DNA from: a virus
Length of the DNA: 41,317 bases
Strand: one strand, 5' to 3'
IMG/VR virus record: IMGVR_UViG_3300047319_000683
Location: 1 to 41,317 of that record
Under the pieces are notes generated by a model. The model was given only the letters and a program-made list of their open reading frames with translations, was not told the origin of the DNA and did no database searches. Shown piece after piece: positions 39,547 to 41,317 of the stretch; the stretch's first letter is position 1; each line of letters opens with the position of its first letter. The position numbers and the translations under genes are program-made.

Positions 39547-39726
39547 ATGATCTACACGCCGATTCGGGAAGCCAAGGCGGACGTGACCTACTGGCTCGAG
39601 GAGCTCCAGCGCCTGCTCCGGGAGCCGAGCCGGGATTGGCGCTGGCACGAGCGGTGGATGGAAACGCATGAGCGATGGGTGGCGAGTCATGCGCGGTACG
39701 AGATGCTGATGCGGAGGCGCAACTGA
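39547..39726 (+). CDS. 59-aa basic helical protein (unknown)
   Basis: ATG 39547 after ACGGAG. Trp/Arg/Glu-rich helices (LREPSRDWRWHERWMETHER). Its end overlaps the next gene, and GGAGG for that gene lies in its last codons. Not recognised. Confidence 0.58.
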   Translation: MIYTPIREAKADVTYWLEELQRLLREPSRDWRWHERWMETHERWVASHARYEMLMRRRN

Positions 39727-40364
39727 GCTGGCCGTACTACGAGCGCGGCGGCATCACTATCTACCACGGCGATGCGCGTGACATCGTGCCGAGCCTTGAC
39801 TTCGACGTGGTACTTACGGACCCGCCCTACGGGACTGGCCAGAAGATCGCCTATCGCCCGTACAAGGACACGATGGACAACTGGGTGGAGTTGATGGCCT
39901 GGCTGCTCGCCCTGCCGCAGCCGATGGCATTCACGATGAGCCATACGCGGCTATTCGACTTGCCGGTGCGCCCGCAGTGGATGGGCTGCTGGGACAAAGT
40001 ATTTACGGGCGGGATCGTGCATATCGGAGCATCTCCATCTTGGGAGCCGATCTGCTTCTACCACCTGCCAGCGGGCGACCGCGGACGCCCTCGGTGGGAT
40101 GACATCTTCCGCGTGCCCGTAAATGGGCACGCGGAAGGCTTTGTCTCGCAGATGGCTATCGCGCATCCCTGCCCCAAGCCGGTCAACCTCTACCGTCGGC
40201 TAATCGAGGTGCTGCCGGAAGGCGTGATCCTCGATCCCCTGATGGGCTCCGGCACGACCCTGCGCGCAGCGAAAGACCTCGGCAGATCAGCTATCGGCAT
40301 CGACCTATCCGAGGCGTACTGCGAGATCGCTGCCAAGCGATTAGCCCAGGATGTGCTGCTATGA
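39723..40364 (+). CDS. DNA adenine/N4-cytosine methyltransferase (beta-type motif order), CTG start
   Basis: 213 aa. Motif IV DPPYGTG (33-39) precedes motif I-like DPLMGSGTTLRAA with GIDLSE near the C-terminus, the order of beta-class amino-methyltransferases. DPPY favours N6-adenine, but N4-cytosine cannot be excluded. The best start is CTG 39723, five nt after GGAGG and overlapping the upstream TGA as CTGA; no ATG or GTG with a ribosome site fits. No matching restriction enzyme is nearby, so it is probably an orphan used for protection or regulation. Confidence 0.9.
   Translation: MSWPYYERGGITIYHGDARDIVPSLDFDVVLTDPPYGTGQKIAYRPYKDTMDNWVELMAWLLALPQPMAFTMSHTRLFDLPVRPQWMGCWDKVFTGGIVHIGASPSWEPICFYHLPAGDRGRPRWDDIFRVPVNGHAEGFVSQMAIAHPCPKPVNLYRRLIEVLPEGVILDPLMGSGTTLRAAKDLGRSAIGIDLSEAYCEIAAKRLAQDVLL
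40106..40137. repeat. Perfect inverted repeat, 13-bp arms, 6-nt loop
   Basis: CTTCCGCGTGCCC (40106-40118) pairs exactly with 40125-40137 in the middle of this methyltransferase gene. Its right arm (GGGCACGCGGAAG) resembles the left arm of the palindrome at 798-830 in the other methyltransferase gene. Confidence 0.85.
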
Positions 40365-40393
40365 GCGCGGCGGGCGCGGAGGGGAGGGGGTAG

Positions 40394-40765
40394 ATGGCGC
40401 TGACCGATGAGCAGCGGCTCCTGCGCAGCGTGAGCGAGGCGGCATGGCAGAAACAGGTCGAGCAGACGTTGGCGCTCTGCGGGTTCGACCTGATCTACCA
40501 CACCCATGACAGCCGGCGGTCACAGGCCGGGTTCCCTGATCTGGTGGCGATTCGCCGTGATCCTGATGGCGTGACGCTATTCGTGGGCGAGTTGAAACGA
40601 GAAAACGGACGGATCACCGCTGAGCAAAGCGCGTGGCTCATAGGATGGCTGAGGATGCAGGCTGCTCTGATCTATCAGCCGGTGCTAGGACTGCGCATGA
40701 TCGTGGGCGTGTTCCGCCCGAGCGATGCCGAGCGACTCTGGCAGATGTTGCAGGAGGAGAGATGA
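40394..40765 (+). CDS. VRR-NUC domain nuclease
   Basis: 123 aa. SEAAWQKQVEQTLALCGF, SQAGFPDLVAIR and FVGELKRENGRITAEQSAWL are the VRR-NUC motifs, with the PD...ExK catalytic residues at PDLV and ELK. Stand-alone VRR-NUC proteins in phages are thought to resolve or trim DNA junctions during replication or packaging. ATG 40394 after GGGAGGGGG. Confidence 0.9.
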   Translation: MALTDEQRLLRSVSEAAWQKQVEQTLALCGFDLIYHTHDSRRSQAGFPDLVAIRRDPDGVTLFVGELKRENGRITAEQSAWLIGWLRMQAALIYQPVLGLRMIVGVFRPSDAERLWQMLQEER

Positions 40766-40938
40766 TGATGACCGACGAGCGGCTACTAAGCGCGGATCGA
40801 CTCGCAGGGATTAAGGACTATTTCTCGCGTCGTGGGCAGCTTAACGGGCTGCTGGTGTTGTCTCTGCTCGGCCACATCGACGCGCTGGCCGCTGAGAATG
40901 CGCGACTCCGGGCGGCGCTGGAGGAGCAGAATGGCTGA
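40762..40938 (+). CDS. Small coiled-coil protein 1
   Basis: 58 aa, ATGA-coupled to the nuclease gene after AGGAGGAG. The C-terminal HIDALAAENARLRAALEE is a leucine-zipper-like helix. Related to the next two small proteins by this motif. Confidence 0.6.
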   Translation: MMMTDERLLSADRLAGIKDYFSRRGQLNGLLVLSLLGHIDALAAENARLRAALEEQNG

Positions 40939-41197
40939 CATAGGGGGGCTCTACGTGGGGGGCAATGAGCGCCAGTTGGTGGAGTACCAGCAGCAGATCA
41001 GGGAGCTGACCGCTGAGAACGCGCGACTGAGGGCGGCGCTGGAGAAACTAGCCGATGCGGTTGAGCCGTTGAGCGTGGTGGATTTTCTTGGTCGCAGTCG
41101 GCTGGTGAGCCATCTCGATGATGGCTTTCCACCACTGACCGAGGCCCGAGCGGCGTTGGGTGGGCGCGCGACGGGGGAGAGGGGGACTGATGGCTGA
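40931..41197 (+). CDS. Small coiled-coil protein 2
   Basis: 88 aa, starts within the preceding gene. QQQIRELTAENARLRAALEK repeats the zipper motif of its neighbour. The C-terminus (TEARAALGGRATGERG) is probably disordered. Function unknown. Confidence 0.6.
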   Translation: MADIGGLYVGGNERQLVEYQQQIRELTAENARLRAALEKLADAVEPLSVVDFLGRSRLVSHLDDGFPPLTEARAALGGRATGERGTDG

Positions 41198-41317
41198 GGG
41201 GCAGGGCGCGCGGCTGCTCCCGCAAGAACTGGACACCATTCGCCAACATCGTCAGCAGACATCGAATAGTTCAAGCCTGATATTGGCGGCGCTGCTTGCT
41301 GACCACGACGCGCTGGC
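41190..41317 (+). CDS. Small protein 3 of the coiled-coil series, cut by window end
   Basis: ATG 41190 overlaps the preceding gene. The visible 42 residues include LILAALLADHDAL, parallel to LLVLSLLGHIDAL in protein 1. The gene continues past the window, so the zipper part is not seen. Confidence 0.5.
   Translation, partial: MAEGQGARLLPQELDTIRQHRQQTSNSSSLILAALLADHDAL

Noticed and set aside
40361-40393. 10-codon frame between the second methyltransferase and the VRR-NUC gene
   Set aside because: Too short, Gly/Ala-rich and overlapping the ribosome site of the next gene.
1-41317. CRISPR array, integrase, transposase, tRNA or rRNA genes
   Set aside because: I looked for regular spaced repeats, recombinase motifs and tRNA arms and found none; the short direct repeats at 38339-38382 have no spacers.

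Overview
This window is part of a tailed, HK97-type siphovirus (or provirus) genome. It carries the standard late block in order on the + strand: small and large terminase, portal, ClpP-type prohead protease, HK97 major capsid protein, head-tail connectors, two tail-tube-like proteins, a tail chaperone pair with a -1 frameshift site, tape measure, a very large tail-tip/fibre protein, small membrane proteins and a lysis region. An early/replication block follows. The DNA is GC-rich, Shine-Dalgarno sites are strong (AGGAGG-like), and genes are tightly packed with NTGA stop/start overlaps. No gene-free stretch exceeds about 165 nt. No integrase, att site, tRNA or CRISPR array was seen. The host cannot be fixed from sequence. 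A secreted CAP-domain protein with a Thr/Pro-rich linker of the kind common in Chloroflexota, plus the GC content, suggests a GC-rich bacterium of that phylum or Actinomycetota (weak inference).

Region 1 (1-3427) is the most unusual part: a C5-cytosine DNA methyltransferase, an asparagine-synthetase-like glutamine amidotransferase and a close CmoA homologue (carboxy-SAM synthase), consecutive and partly overlapping. The methyltransferase has Arg in place of the near-invariant Asn of motif X (GRAVPP instead of GNAVPP). As I recall, this is the position at which an engineered Asn-to-Lys change lets the methyltransferase M.MpeI use carboxy-SAM. I infer a pathway in which CmoA makes carboxy-SAM, the methyltransferase writes 5-carboxymethylcytosine, and the AsnB-like enzyme amidates it to 5-carbamoylmethylcytosine. 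This would be a hypermodification made on finished DNA.

Region 2 (3424-9289) holds the terminase genes followed, before the portal gene, by a translationally coupled sugar cassette: NeuB-like synthase (without its SAF domain), cupin, CMP-sugar synthetase (NeuA-like), a small HAD hydrolase, an FkbM methyltransferase and a small membrane protein. A later gene among the structural genes (14094-15308) has a signature resembling GT42/Maf sialyltransferase-like folds, so the cassette may decorate the virion with a nonulosonic acid.

Region 3 (9290-29181) is the head and tail morphogenesis block. Region 4 (29181-33184) holds small membrane proteins (one holin-like), the CAP protein, a LuxR-type HTH protein and an NlpC/P60 plus GH19-like endolysin. 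Region 5 (33193-33787) is a three-gene minus-strand operon with its own promoter. Region 6 (33874-41317) is an early block of small proteins, a 3D-domain secreted protein, a conserved DNA-metabolism protein, a lambda O/P-like initiator and helicase-loader pair with iterons inside the initiator gene, a second DNA methyltransferase, a VRR-NUC nuclease and three small related coiled-coil proteins, the last cut by the window edge.
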